Of a stretch of DNA of 64,000 nucleotides, positions 11,204 through 23,479 are shown in pieces. Positions within the stretch are counted from its first letter, which is position 1; each line of letters starts with the position of its first letter. This stretch comes from Branchinecta lynchi (taxonomy: Eukaryota; Arthropoda; Branchiopoda; Anostraca; Branchinectidae). Below the pieces are notes generated by a model that had not been told where the DNA came from, made no database searches, and saw only the letters and a list, made by a program, of their open reading frames with translations. Made by a program: the position numbers and the translations under genes. Where the stretch lies: assembly GCA_023053575.1 (NCBI GenBank), contig JAKZAP010000021.1, forward strand, positions 18,414,212 through 18,478,211. The letters run 5' to 3'.

Positions 11204-11440
11204 AAACCGTGATTTTCGTTCTTTTTTTTCCTGATCAGCTAGTTATCCCTCTAAGATGATGTGTGAGGGATAAATATAATTTCGGATATTTCGGTTGTAC
11301 TTCCGGCAAACCGTCCTCAGCGAAAAAACAAGCCAAAGGTGTCGATGGGATCCCAAAAATCTTAAGATTTGATCCAGACAATTTGGTATTGTCGTCGCCA
11401 GATCCAGTCTTCGCTAGGCTAATCATCAGAGAAAACTGAG
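11204..11440. repeat. Interspersed repeat R3 joined to a family 2 end
   Basis: Positions 11204-11328 (CCGTGATTTTCG, CTTCCGGCAAACCGTCCTCAG) match 52287-52425. In this copy CAAGCCAAAGGTGTCGATGG, the family 2 end, follows directly after AAAAAACAAG, so a family 2 element inserted at the A-run of R3 and was later truncated near 11440. Confidence 0.55.
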
Positions 11441-12329
11441 TTCAGATATTCTATCTGTCTATCATTCATTACTTAACTTATACTTCTAATGACTGCAGAA
11501 CTTCAGGAATAAGCACGTCTCCTGACGTGAAAACTAGCCTATTTTTGTTTGCTGTAAATTCAGAATAAATGTACTTTACATCTACTTTAGCCTGGATGGA
11601 CCCTTGTTTCGCCAGGCAGCTCTGTGGTTTAATAGGTAGCCTGGGATCGCAAAAATGCACTTTGATCATGAAAACATTTAACAGTCTTCACTAATTAGAA
11701 GAAGGAATTGGAATTTTGGGGTGCTTGAACCACGTTAAAAGCTAGAATTTGCCAGAAAAAAGGCGAATTCAAAAATCTCTGCCGGCGGCGCTTTAATTTC
11801 TCCTGGGTACAGTCGTTCACGACGTTGTCACTTGGCAGCAACTGCGTTTTTTCAAGTCCTGTTGGCAAAATTGGACGTCCCCCAAAGGTAAAAGACTAGT
11901 GACGCCGTATCCGAGAAGAAGCCGATTGAAGAGCGTGAAAACACTCCAAATTTTCTCTTTAGACTTCATTTTGTACATACTTAGTATTTTTTACATTATA
12001 GCTTCTTGAAGGCAACTCGCTGTTTTAGGAAAAAATTACAAATTCCGTCAACATCAGATACCGATTCGGTCAATTTTTACTAGGTTCGCCCCCCCCCCCC
12101 CCCAATGAAGAAAGGTCCCCTGCAAATCTGTGATTATTTTACAATTCTGAGTTCTGTGTATATTACAATTTACCAACTAAATGTACAATTATTCCCTGGG
12201 AAAGCGCAGAAGCTTCCGCCCAGCATTTATAGAATCCTTGTTTCCCATCACTGTACAAATACTTTCACATAACTAAACTCTTTTTTCGTAATGAACTTGG
12301 CTTCAAAGCTTATATTTGTAAGTCAAGTT

Positions 12330-12838
12330 GCGTTTTTGTTCGAAATTTGAAGTTACCTTCAAACTCGAAGGTCTCTTTTTAAATACCGTTTTTGGACGCC
12401 GCTCACAGTTTCTTTGAGTGTGTTCCACCCTTCTAGCAATAGTTACTATTAGTTACTATTTCCGTTCCATCCTCACGAAAAGTTACTACGCTGACCGTTC
12501 CAATCTTGTCGGAATAGTAACTAATCTTGCTAATAGTTACTATTTGCTTACCATGCTCGGGAGCGTAGTAAGCGTAGTAACTACGCATCTCTGTAACGTG
12601 ATTGGTCGGATTCGCCCCTGGCGTGAGATCCTGCTGGAAAATAGAAAAATCGTTCCAGCCTTGACGGCAAAAAGTCAGAATTCGTGACGTCATGCGTAGT
12701 AACTACGGTAAGTAGGGTGGAACACTCTCTTTGTCCTTCAAACTCTGATCGATGAACTTCGTGAGCTAGGAAGTTCGAAGTTTGTCTGCAACGTTGACGA
12801 AACGATGACCGGGCAAGGATCGCCGGAGTCATAAAAGC
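12330..12838. mobile_element. Element M4 interrupted by MITE-X
   Basis: The segment 12330-12416 plus 12727-12838 is collinear with the reverse complement of 40029-40200 (shared blocks GAAGTTACCTTCAAA, ACCGTTTTTGG, CTTCAAACTCTGA, GCAAGGATCGCCG). The only gap in the alignment is MITE-X at 12417-12726, so the 40-kb copy provides the empty site. Confidence 0.7.
12417..12726. mobile_element. MITE-X, copy 1, with target duplication
   Basis: 310 bp with terminal inverted repeats AGTGTGTTCCACCC and GGGTGGAACACT, flanked by TTCTTTG (12410-12416) and CTCTTTG (12727-12733), a 7-bp duplication with one mismatch. The interior is rich in TAGTTACTA palindromes. Other copies: 34145-34437 and the broken copy at 39388-40312. 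Confidence 0.8.
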
Positions 12839-12990
12839 AGCTACATATTATTATTATTTATTTGAATCCTTACAAACTGAAGAGTAATGTATAAAAAGAA
12901 ACAACAACGTGTCAACCATACTCACGCACACTTACATACAAATAAAAAACTGATTGTTAAAAGCATATTAGCCTACTAAATCTACAACAA

Positions 12991-14032
12991 CAAGACCAAA
13001 GGTGTCGATGGGATCCCAAAAATTTAATATTTGTTCAGACAATCTTGTCTTAGCCAGATCCAGTCTTCGCCAGGCTAATCATCAGAGAAAACCAAGTTCA
13101 GATATAGCTCTATAAGCCGTATCTATTTTGACGATACTGAACGAAACTTCCTGCTTTAGTTCTGCAAAGTTCCCGGTTTCGCCCGAATTCCGAGCGAACT
13201 ACTAGTCCAGCAAAAAAATTAAATTCAGAAACAAATCCAGCGTATCTCCTTACCCCTTTAAAGAACATCTAATCAACTTTGAATAAAAGTTTCACTTAAA
13301 ATAATTTCCGGTTATAACCGGATTCCGGACTAATTATATGTCCGAGTAAAAAATGATTGTCATACACAGCCTCGCCTCTCTTCTTACCCCTTAATCTGTC
13401 ATCTAATCGAACTTTTGCTTTTAACAAATTTTCCGGTTTTGGCCGGATTCCGTGCGAACTATTTGTCCGGTGAGAAAATGGTTTTCACCATCGTGTTCAG
13501 CATGTATTTTTACCATAATTCGAACATTTAATCAACTTCAAATGAAACTTTTACTTTTAACCAACTTTCTGGGTTTCGCCGGATTCCGGACGAACTACTT
13601 GTTCGGCGAGAAAATGATTTTCACCGTCGTGTTTAGCATGTCTTCTTACCTCGAAATCCACTATTTAATCAACTCCAAACAAAACTTTTACATTTAACCA
13701 ACTTTCCGATTTTTGCCGGATTCCGGACGAACTACTTGTCCGGCGAGAAAATGGTTTTCACTATCGTGCTCAGCATGCCTTCTTACACCATAATCGACTA
13801 TCATATTAGCTGTTTTATTTTGTTTGTCCCTTAATTTGAACCCCCACCCCTAAATCTAGAGCTACAGAGCCCATCTACGAACTTGACCCTACCCTTGACC
13901 CAATGAACCCTCACACCAAGTTTCATCAAAATATCTCATTCCCTTCGAGAGTTATCGTGCTCACAGACAGACGGACATTTTTGCGATGTCATAGGTATCC
14001 CTCCACTTACGATTTGGGATCCCAAAAACAAG
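12991..14032 (+). mobile_element. Family 2 Helitron-like element, complete copy
   Basis: Starts CAAGACCAAAGGTGTCGATG then GGGATCCC; ends with the ACAGACAGACGGACA microsatellite, CCCTCCACTTACGATTTGGG, ATCCCAAAAACAAG. Between these lie five to six 137-bp monomers. Subterminal TGGGATCCCA palindromes occur at both ends. Confidence 0.8.
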
Positions 14033-14164
14033 GGAAAAAACAGATCACTTGGCAAGTTTTCGAACGGCAAGTCTGTCAGTTGATACACACTTTTGGGCAA
14101 ATTTCTGTTCGACAAGCTCATCGTTGCCCATCGTTCGGCGAAGACAAATTTGGAGAAAGGGCTA

Positions 14165-14560
14165 AGATAGGACAATCGAAGGATCACATAAAGAGGCTTG
14201 AATACCAGATGAAAATGGGTTACTTCGTTGCTCCTCGTCAAAATTTCGAGATAATGGAATTTCTAATCGATGTGTTATCGATTTGCGCATGTACCTGAGT
14301 TGTATTCTTGACGAAAATGATTTACGAAAAATAATTGTTCACGCAGTGAGCTACTTCCGTGAGCTGACCACTGGCCACTGAAAAGTCGATTCAAATTTTC
14401 CGCGTCATTGTAGAATTTTGCGTTGTGAGGACGGCCGTAGATATCCTAAGCAAATAGTAAAAAAAAAAAAATTAGCACAAGCCAAATAAGGCAGTATGTT
14501 CAGTTAAATGATCAAGAAAGTTGGCTTTTCAGTTAAACTTTAAGCTCCTGCTGACAGTCG
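14165..14560 (+). repeat. Intronic segment duplicated on the other side of exon 3
   Basis: GATAGGACAATC, GGTTACTTCGTTGCTCC, GTCATTGTAGAATTTTGCGT and GTTGGCTTTTCAGTTAAA occur in the same order and orientation at 17150-17600. The two copies bracket exon 3 (14612-14727) but the duplication does not include it. Confidence 0.7.
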
Positions 14561-14611
14561 TATCTGATCCCTCTCCGGTTACACTTGATGGTCATTTTTT
14601 TCTCATTTCAG

Positions 14612-14727
14612 TGTCTCCGTGGACGCCATGACTGTTATCGAGCAACCAAATTTCGAAGAAGGCCTGACGCTTGAAGCAACTGCTGGATGTCCATTAGTTT
14701 TCTTCGATCTAGAAACAACTGGAATTG
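14612..14727 (+). CDS. DEDDh exonuclease gene, exon 3 (ExoI motif)
   Basis: Acceptor TTTCAG|TG and donor ATTG|GTAAG. It encodes residues 87-126 of the joined protein. The segment PLVFFDLETTG is the ExoI motif of the DnaQ-like (RNase H fold) exonucleases: D119 and E121 of the joined protein are the first two metal-binding acidic residues. The FDLETTG spelling is typical of TREX/PML-C/PolC-type nucleases. It enters in phase 2 and leaves in phase 1, matching its neighbours. Confidence 0.9.
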
Positions 14728-14770
14728 GTAAGAAGAGTCTTCCATGTGTGGATATGGTTGGGATAGATTT

Positions 14771-15275
14771 GCCTCAAGTCAAGTGTGGAGATTACTAATG
14801 GCATAATATGTCATAGATCATGTATTGCAGTTGAATTATATTAATTGCGTGTTTGCAGATGCCATTGTATCTGGTACCACAGCTTAAATTCGTTTTCGTA
14901 ATTATCGTGGTATCTGATACCACGGTCAAAAGGCGTTTTTGCAGTTATCTTGCCAGTTATCGTGGTATCTGAAAAGTCATCTCACCTTCATCAAATTTTG
15001 TCAAATTGGTGAGAAAGAAGTTTAGCACTTAGTGATTTTTTTTTCTTTCGGGATGACTTCGAAAAGTGTAATTTCGGCAATAGTCGTTTTTGCAGAGCAA
15101 CCCTGTATCAGATACCACGGTAACTGCAAAAACGACTGATTGCAGATTCAGTTACCGTGGTAACAATACCATGATATCTGCCAAAACGCAACTATTGGCT
15201 TCAGTCAAGTGCGGAAATTACTAATGGCATAACAGTCGGGTGCTTCAGTCATAGATCATGTATTGTCATCCGAGT
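14771..15275. repeat. Foldback element bracketed by a direct duplication
   Basis: A foldback element (about 14852-15192) contains GTGGTATCTGATACCACGG and ends in TTGCAGATGCCAT... and ...ATGATATCTGCCAA. It is flanked by two copies of about 60 bp with shared blocks ATTACTAATGGCATAA and CATAGATCATGTATTG (14785-14830 and 15210-15266). Confidence 0.6.
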
Positions 15276-15301
15276 TGGTTGATATTGGTTACGCTCTTAA
15301 T

Positions 15302-15510
15302 GCTGCATATAGGCATGGGCACTGTTCTGTTTTTGCATTCAAACAGGAACAGGCAGAAACAGGTCACATAAGAACAGAAACAAAAAGAAAACAGGAAAGT
15401 TGAAAACAGGTCCTGTTCTGTTTTAACAGAAATGATGACTTCGAAAACAGAAACAGCTGTTAAACAGGCGAAAAAAAACAGAACCGGCTGTTTAAAACAG
15501 TTTTTTTTTT
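15302..15510 (+). repeat. CTGTT/AACAG-rich element, copy 1
   Basis: Starts AGGCATGGGCACTGTTCTG and consists of variations of CTGTTTT, AACAGG and AACAGAAA, closing in a T21 run. The copy at 18735-18953 is in the opposite orientation and ends with CAGTGCCCATGCCTA. A 153-codon frame across it on the minus strand is low-complexity and not credible as a gene. Confidence 0.6.
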
Positions 15511-16350
15511 TTTTTTTTTCCCGTATTTTTGTATTATATTTATGGCAGAGTTCGCCTATAGTTTGCCTTGTACCATGAAGTATCTTAAATTGTTCTTCCT
15601 TGCACCGCACAGATGCCTTTCTTCGATGAATTACACTTTTTCCCGATGGAAAATGAGCCATGCAAGTTTCGTTTGTCTTAACAACAAATTTCGCATAGCC
15701 TACCTTTCCACTTGGATTGTTTGTCATAGTGATCGGTAATAAACTAAAGTTTACGGATCATACAAACTCAAAGTTAAGCAAGCTTCACTTCGTGACAGTG
15801 GTTGGTGATGATGGTCATTTTTTTTGTGAGGGGAGGGTCGCGAGGGATCCATGTTCAATCAGATTACCGAATAGCTTTTCCGCGGTGGTTTCTTTTGAGC
15901 ATGGTCATACAAGGCTCAAAACGCGCGGATTTCTCGGCTGAATGTGAGTCTACTATTCTGCGAAAATCCGTGAAACGGAGTTACACTTTCATCATCAAGT
16001 TGAAAAAATCTCAAGTTTTCCGTATAGAATTGAGGGTGTGCCAAAAATACTGTCAGGAATTCCAGTTATCGTTTGTTACATCATGAACCGGTGCGGATGT
16101 TGTGATGTCGCTAAGCTAGTTTCAGCCTTTCTAGCCTTTTTGAAGTTGAAAGTACTAGTCTTTTGAAATCACATTTAACTTCGCTGAACAGATAATACGT
16201 CATGTGAATCCTTCTTTGTGGTCACATGTTCGGTTTTAGTGGAAAGTTCATTTATGAACACTCCACTCCTGCGGCCGTGATAGCCGGTTTTCCGTTCTCG
16301 GTTTTCACCGTTTTATTTTGGCATTCTTATCTCGTGAACCATGACAGATC

Positions 16351-16990
16351 ATGTCAGTCAACGCTAGTAAATGTCAGTACGTTTGTTTCAACGCTCCTGC
16401 TACTCTTCGGAAGCCCTCTCTGAATGTTAGAGGCAACGTTCTCATAACCGAGGAAAAAATTCGATGGCTTGGTATAACATTTGCGCAAACCCTGCGAAAG
16501 ATTTGTGAGGAAGCTGTTAAATCAGCCGCTAAAGGAATTAGATATGGCTACTGCAAAATTGTGCCGAACCGTTCGAGGTATAGCAGACCTGGGCTTGGAA
16601 AGTTATATACTGCCTTTTGCGCACCGTATGTTAACTTCCTTGCTGGATTATATACTATACTCAGAAGAAAGGACCTTCGACGCATACGCTCGACATACTT
16701 CAGATATCTGAAATTTCTTCTCTACCCGCCCCGGCGCACACGGAACCGCTATCTGATCCGCCGTTTGTTAATTTCCGACCCATTGTTGACGCTTGGAGCC
16801 CTCTCCTCTCGATTGGAAAATTACCTGTCCACGATCCCATCAACGTGATTCTAAATTAGTGAACCTTTATGGAAAATATTTGTTGAGTTTTTTGCGATTA
16901 TTTTATATTTCTTTATCTTTTTTTACTGCACTTACGCCCTTGGGCAGTGCGTCATAAATTCATAAATAAAAAATAAATAAAATAAATAGA
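16351..16990 (+). mobile_element. Non-LTR retrotransposon (LINE) 3' fragment
   Basis: The frame 16351-16848 has the pattern of the end of a LINE reverse transcriptase: a Cys-Lys-centred NASKCQYVCF block, IRWLGI (the LG motif of the thumb-proximal region), then an Arg-rich tail before the stop. It lacks the catalytic YADD region, so this is a 5'-truncated insertion. The AATAAAAAATAAATAAAATA tail ends near 16990. Confidence 0.65.
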
Positions 16991-17149
16991 TGCTAATTTG
17001 AAACTTGGTGTACTTGTGGGCCTTGGGGTCTAGTTGTCACTAGACCCCGTCGGGGGGATTCAACCCCCGATAAACTCTCAGTTCAAGGGCAATTGGTCAC
17101 AATTCCCCCAGTGACTAATGTTTCCTTTAAAGTTTAACCTAAAAAGGCT

Positions 17150-17600
17150 GGGATAGGACAATCTAGTTATCCATCACTTATTCACTTAAAACAGCTTGAA
17201 GAGCCACTGAAAATGCGTTACTTCGTTCTTCCGCTATTCACGAATAATTGTTTTTCAAATAGTGGAATTTCCGTGTGATCTGTGGTACCTCTATGCGCTT
17301 GTATTTTTGTTACACCCCTTACGAGAAAGATTTATGAATTTTCTTTTGTTCCGGCACTAAACAATCTTCACCAATCTCACCACTGCCCAACGAAAAGCAG
17401 CGTTTGTATTTATATTAAAATTTTCCGAGTCATAGTAGAATTTGTGTTGTGGGGACGCCGCACATATTCTGAACGTCATAACTAGAGCAGATAGTGGAAA
17501 ATAAAAAATTCCCTTTGTAGAATCCCAATAATTCAGTATGTTTAATGAAATGACACAAAAATTAGTTGGCTTTTCAGTTAAATTTTAAAGGCTTATCACT
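17150..17600 (+). repeat. Second copy of the intronic segment flanking exon 3
   Basis: Collinear with 14165-14560 (see that entry), with indels. No second copy of exon 3 follows it. Confidence 0.65.
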
Positions 17601-17882
17601 GTTTTGCGAATTCTGTGCAACTGGGCCCGGATTGCCCAGAGTAATGCCTGACCAAATTCGCAAACTTGCTAATCATGCCTGGTACTAAGGTGGAAATTTG
17701 GAATGCGTGAACATCATTGTCCAGATGGGTCTTTGGACCCACCCAAAGACCCATCTAGATGTATCTTTTGTTGATACTCCCCCCCCCCCACATCCAAACG
17801 CTGGTAACTGGGCCCATATTGACCAATGAATTGAAAGTCAAGGGCGAATGGTTATTAGGCTGTTCGTACACAATATATGATA

Positions 17883-18347
17883 CAGAGCTGGGCGAATCCG
17901 AATCCGGATTCAGATTCGAATCCAGGATTCGTCCTTTTGGCCGGATTCGAATCTTCTGCTTCTCAGGCTGGATTTGCTTTCGGACTTGGATTCCAAACCC
18001 TCAATCTTACGAATCCGCTCAAATTTCTATTCTACATCCTTTCAGTTTCCGTTTTCCCAATTTTTACGCAGTGGGCTTTAGACAATCAAATTTTTTTGGT
18101 GTCCACCACCAAATATGTTAAGTAATCTATCACATTATCTGATTACCTGAAATATCAGTGTTGTTTGTCCCCTCTGATTTTTAACTATAACCTATGAACA
18201 TGATTTAATTTTTGGTAAGTTCGGATTCGAATCCGGATTCAATTTCGGATTCGAATCCTCAGCATGAAATGGTGGATTAGCAATCGTACCTAGCCCTGGA
18301 TTCGGATTCGAATCCTTTCATGATCGGATTCGCCAATCTCTGATATA
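17883..18347. repeat. Element with GAATCCG/CGGATTC ends
   Basis: Starts GAGCTGGGCGAATCCG and ends CGGATTCGCCAATCTC, an inverted pair. Both sides are built from palindromic ATTCGAATC and CGGATTCG words. A 120-codon frame across it is a product of these words. The class is not recognised. Confidence 0.5.
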
Positions 18348-18734
18348 ATATAGGTTTTACTTTTACACATTACGTTTGAGCGCTTGCGCACTTTTTCATA
18401 TTGGACCCGAAGACGGCTCCTGCCACGAAGGGTCGGCGGAAAGCTGCAACAGTAGTCTAAGACTTAGCTGACTACGTATCCATTTAGCTCAGTCAAATGC
18501 AATTCGCCGTCAGCTTGAGCTGAATAAATATTTACAGCATCTGAAGTTCCCATTTTTGCTGTTGTTCCTACTATTGCTTGATTCTTGCTCAATATTTTTG
18601 ATAGCTGTCATCGCATTCACATTTCGTGTGGGTCACTGGTAAGGTTGACAAATTGGCCTCTTTTGGAATGTGGCATTTCGAAATGATCAAAATCTTGAGT
18701 TAAAAGATTTGTTGTATAGATAAGGCGGGTTGCC

Positions 18735-18953
18735 CCCCAAAAAAACAGATTTGGCTGTTTAAACAGGTAAAAAAAAACAGGAACAGAGCAAAACAGGATA
18801 CACCAAAACAGAACAGAACAGGTGAGAAAAAAAACAGCTGGCTTCAAAACAGCTGTTCTGTTTATTTTGGGTCCCTGAAACAGAAAACAGTAAACAGTAA
18901 AACAGGAGGAAAAAAACAGAAACAGAAAACAGGAACAGTGCCCATGCCTAGCT
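18735..18953 (-). repeat. CTGTT/AACAG-rich element, copy 2 (inverted)
   Basis: Reverse-oriented relative of 15302-15510, ending ACAGTGCCCATGCCTAGC. AACAG-type words make up most of it. Confidence 0.6.
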
Positions 18954-19025
18954 GCATATGGTCTGGTGCTCGCTGCTGAAATTCCTACCAAGATTTTCTA
19001 AATCATCAGTTCCGTACGGTTTTTT

Positions 19026-21293
19026 ATGGCACTTGAGCTTACTAAAGTGCCATATAGCGATTGTAATTTCTGTCCGTCAGTCGGTCCCGGTTTTGCTAGT
19101 TCGGGCACTTCCAGATAAGCTAGGACGATGAAACTTGGCAGGCTTATCAGGAACTCGACCAGATTAAATTAGAAATGGTCGCTTCCCCGATCCGACCATC
19201 TGGAGGGGAGTGGAGGAAGGGGGAATCCGGAAAAAATAGGAAAATGAGATATTTTTAGCTTACGAACGGGTGATTGGATCTTAATGAAACTTGATATATG
19301 GAAGGACTTCGTGTCTCAGACCCTTCATTTTAAATTCAGACCGGATCCGGTGACATTGGGGGGAGTTGAAGGGGGAAACCAGAAATCTTGGAAAACACTT
19401 AGAGTGGAGGGATCCGGATGAAACTTGGTGGAAAGTACAAGCAAAAGTCCTAGATACGTGACTGATATAACCGGAACAGATCCGCTCACTTTGGGGGAGT
19501 TGGGGGGGAGTCCGAATTTGTAGTGATCCCGCGAGTTCCGTGCTTCCTGATGTGCTGGGACGATGGAAATTGACTGGCATGTCTGGGACCCGACCAGATT
19601 AAATAAAAAATCGTCAATTCCCCGATTCGACCATCTGGGGGGGGAGTGGAGGGAGGGTGAAGCCCAAATTTGAGGTAATTTTAGCTTGCGAACGGGTGAT
19701 CGGATCTTGATGAAAGTTATATTTAGGATGACCTCGTGTCTCAGACATCTCACTTTAAATCCGGGCCGGATCCGATGACACTGGGGGGAGTTGGAGGAGG
19801 GAACCGGAAATTTTCAGAAACGCTTAGAGTCGAGGGATCGGGATGAAACTTGGTGGGAAAAACAAGCATAAGTCCTAGACACGTCATTGACATAACCGGA
19901 CCGGATCAGGGCACTGTGGGGGACTTGGGGTGGGGGTCCGGATTTCTAGCGATCCCGCGAGTTCGGCATACTTCCTGATGTCCTAGGGCGATGAAACTTG
20001 GCAGGTATGTCAGGGATCTGAACAGATTGACTTGAGAACAGCCGTTTCCCCGACCCGACCATCGTGGAGGGAGTGGGTGGATGGGGAGTCCGGAATCTAG
20101 TGACGTGCATAACTTTTGAACGGGTGATCGGATTTAAATGAAACTTGTCTGGTGAGCTATCGCCTCGGACGTTCAGTGTCACGTCCGGGTCGGGTCCGAT
20201 ACCTGTGGGGGGGGGGGGGGGGGGGGGTGGAAAACTCAAGAAACGGTAAAAGCAGAGGGATTGGGACGAAACTTAATGGATGGAACAAGCATTAGGCCTA
20301 GATGAAATTGACGGAGCCAGATGGTTTCGGGGCTCTGTGGGGGGAGTTGGAGGGGGTTTCTTGGAATTCCGGTAGTCGTGAGTTAGAATAGTTCCAGATG
20401 TAAAACGACAACGAAACTTTGCAGGCCTGTTAGCAACCCGAATTATCTTGACTTAAGAACCTGACACAACATACCCCCGGAAACTTCCGTTCCTAGATCA
20501 GAGCATTTTTTGTTGGAGCAAGAGAAGAGAAATATGGAAATTGACTTCTATAAATTGCGAACGAGTGGTCTGATTCGAGTGAAACTTCATGGGTGATACG
20601 AATCGATGGCCTCGACTTGTAAAACATGCGTTCGAACCATATGCGACAACGATTAGGGGAATTGTGGGTGGGGGGACTTTTGACATGCACAAACACCAAA
20701 TGGACGGACCGAATGAGATGCAAATTCGACAGTGCCGAGTTTATGCGGCCTAGATTTGTTATTTGGCGTCCGGGCCGGATTCGGCCAAGGTAGGGTGGTA
20801 CTGGAAACTTGCAGATAGGCTATGCTCCAATTTCAGTAAAACCTGATGGACAGGAACAGGGAATTAAGAGATTGGGCCCGAACCGGCTCCGACAACGTTG
20901 GTGGGAGGGGGGGGGGGGTACCGAACTTTCCACAAATGCTCAGATTCGAGTGAAACTTGATAGATGGTAGAAAAGAAGATGCTTTAGGTGGTCGATTTTT
21001 TTTATTCCGAACCAGATTCGGCCACGGTAGGTGGAGATAGAGTGAGTACCGGAAATCGTGTAGCACGTCTAGGGATCAAACAAATGGATTTATTGGGATG
21101 AAAGTTTGAACAGTCATGTGCATTTGCTACAGACAATCGAGACGATGCCGGAACTGCTCAGAAATGAGTGAAACTAAATATCCTATTTCTATTTCCGAAC
21201 CGCATTTTTGGATGGCGGGTGTATTTTGTGACGTTCTCATCTACTTTCTTGTACAGCCTACTCGTACAAGTGCCATATGAGCTCGTAGCTCTT
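19026..21293 (+). mobile_element. Family 1 Helitron-like element A
   Basis: Starts ATGGCACTTGAGCTTACTAAAGTGCCATATAGCGA (one mismatch in the hairpin), has a short CGTCAGTCGG tract, ends CAAGTGCCATATGAGCTCGT then AGCTCTTG before a T run. GATGAAACTTGG-like cores lie at about 19127, 19283, 19418, 19561, 19708, 19842, 19990, 20138 and 20264, at spacings of 126-156 bp. A G run occupies 20209-20227. No protein-coding gene. Confidence 0.85.
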
Positions 21294-22604
21294 GTTTTTT
21301 TTTCCTTTATGATGAAAGGGTAGAAAATTCGGCCGGGAGAACCTGGTCGTCCATTGCAGCGTAATGTCCCAAGTCATACCTCATCATGCTCGGGACAGAT
21401 GATTAGGTCAACGTTGCCCAATAAATGGTGTTCGTAACTTGGCCATAGATGGAGCTAGGACGACGAAATTATAGATCCTAGGGTTGTGAAGATATTTTTG
21501 GGACTTGCCCCACCCTCTTGGTTCATGGGTGGGCCAGATTGCCCATAAGTTAAGCCCATGAGCCGTGCCACGCCTAGATGTGTGTTTGGTTGGGGGGTGC
21601 CGCCCCACTCGACACTTTCGGTTCAGGGGCAACTGAGATGGGCCTACTTCGTAACTTGCGAACCGTGACTGGTATCAAGTTGAAATCGATCAATCAAGTT
21701 TGTATTCCAAAAAGCATACACATTTTATTTCTTCTGTATTCCTTATTTATAAAAAGAACCCTATAGCAATATAGAGTGCCGAGGCCCGACAAAAAGCATG
21801 CAGAACTCGATTTCTTCTGTCTTTTGCACGACAAATGTTAGCAGGATTTTATGTCTTGCGTATAAAAAGAACTCGATGTGCTGACGAGTCGACCGACACT
21901 AAAAAAAAAGCATACAAAATTCTATTTCTTCGGTGTTTGCTTAAAGCTAGAGGAGGAATAAAATATCTACGACATGCGCAGACGCGAAACAAATTAACTA
22001 ATACACTTACAAGATATGACCAGAAATATATGATGGGATGAAACTATGTCAAAACTGGTCAGAAAAAGTAGCAAAAATTTTGAATACCTGTTTTCCTTTG
22101 GGTCCAGATGCGTCTTTGAAGGGTCCCACACACAAACATTCCAAGGGAACTGTGCCCATGTTGCCCAGTGACTTGAGTTTGTAATCCTACGGTCTGGAAA
22201 TAGAATAAAAACCACACCTCCCGCGGTTCACGGGCAACTGGGCCCGAGTGGCCCTGTGACTCAGTTTGAGGTTTATTTACTAATATACTGACTTCTACAA
22301 AAGTAAAAAGTTACACACATCCGCCAGGGCACAAAACACCATAAGGCCGGAGTCAAATTCGTGACTATCTGTTATCAAGTTCAAATTTGGTATTCTTGTC
22401 GGCATTAGAGTCTAGTTGTGTTTTGGGTGTCTCATCCCTACATACCCTTCCGTTTTATGGATGAAGGTGCTTTCACGTTGAATCCGTAAGGTCTTACGTT
22501 AAGTAAGCTGAGCTTACGTTAAGTATCTTACGTTACGGGGACCTTTCACACCTTACGTAAACCTTTCACATTCAAACTAAGCTTTAACGCTTTGATAATC
22601 GCAA
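21294..22604. other. Intron 3, unassigned degenerate sequence
   Basis: Contains GGCAACTGGGCCC-type fragments (near 21620, 22150 and 22235) that recur around 17080 and 17620, and TTACGTTAAGTA words near 22500-22560 that resemble those near 24330-24360. None could be assigned to an element class. Confidence 0.3.
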
Positions 22605-23252
22605 TAGTGGAAACTCATTCCATCCCCACAATGTAGAAACTGCGGAGCGGAGGAAGAAACCCTGCAACACACCCTGTTCCAGTGCAGAATTAATTCAAAC
22701 TAGGAATGAAGAAGTATTGACGTGAAGTTTCAGCATATTCCAAGCCACAAGGGTATCACGGACAATGCCGTTGCAGATGAACTAGCCAATAAAGCTGCGG
22801 ATGTGAATCGACCGCCATCAACCAACCACCTTCGCAAGTCCATGATGAGGGATACCCTAAGATCGAAAGCTCCAGCACAAACCATAAAGACTATACCCTC
22901 ACCATTCAAAGAAAGACAGAACACCATACTGTACTACAGACTCAGGACGGAGTTAATACTTCTCAACAAAACGCTGTTTGAGTGGAAACTCAGTCCATCC
23001 TCACAATTTAGAAACTGCGGAGCGGAGGAAGAAACCCTGCAACACATCCTGTTCCAGTGCAGAAGTACTAGCCCGATGACGTCGCAACTCAATATCCTGT
23101 GCAACGAACTCAAAATCCCCAGATCCATCAACTCGATCACCTCAACGATTTTCCAGAAGAAGACCGAGCATCAGATCTACAAAGCCCTAGTCATCGTCAC
23201 CTGGAAAAGAAAATCTGACAGTAGCAGCGATTACAGTGGTAATCTGCCCTAA
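22605..23252 (+). mobile_element. LINE fragment: RNase H domain end and zinc knuckle
   Basis: The frame 22722-23252 begins with HIPSHKGITDNAVADELANK, the terminal motif of the RNase HI domain of I/R1/Jockey-type LINEs (His, then Asp in the AD pair), and continues to a C-x2-C-type knuckle (FRNCGAEEETLQHILFQC). Positions 22612-22690 are a second, earlier copy of the knuckle region, so the insertion is rearranged. It is truncated and not functional alone. Confidence 0.75.
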
Positions 23253-23479
23253 CCAAAAGAAAGGCCGAAAGGGACCAACGCAACGTTGGACCCAGCGGCT
23301 CTACATTTTTGGATTGTATTGGATTATCTGGTGAGCAAAAAAGCTGTGAAACTGAGAAACTGGCAAGCAATGCTACGGACAGAACAGCATCTGGATGCTT
23401 GCCGCCACTTGGACATACTGGTAGCAATCTTTCTGCAAGTGAAACCAGGGAGCTGCGTGACAAACTTCTTGATTACTTT

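Noticed and set aside
22722..23252. Host RNase H gene
   Set aside because: Only the end of an RNase H domain followed by a LINE-type Cys knuckle; no start, and a partial duplicate lies just upstream.
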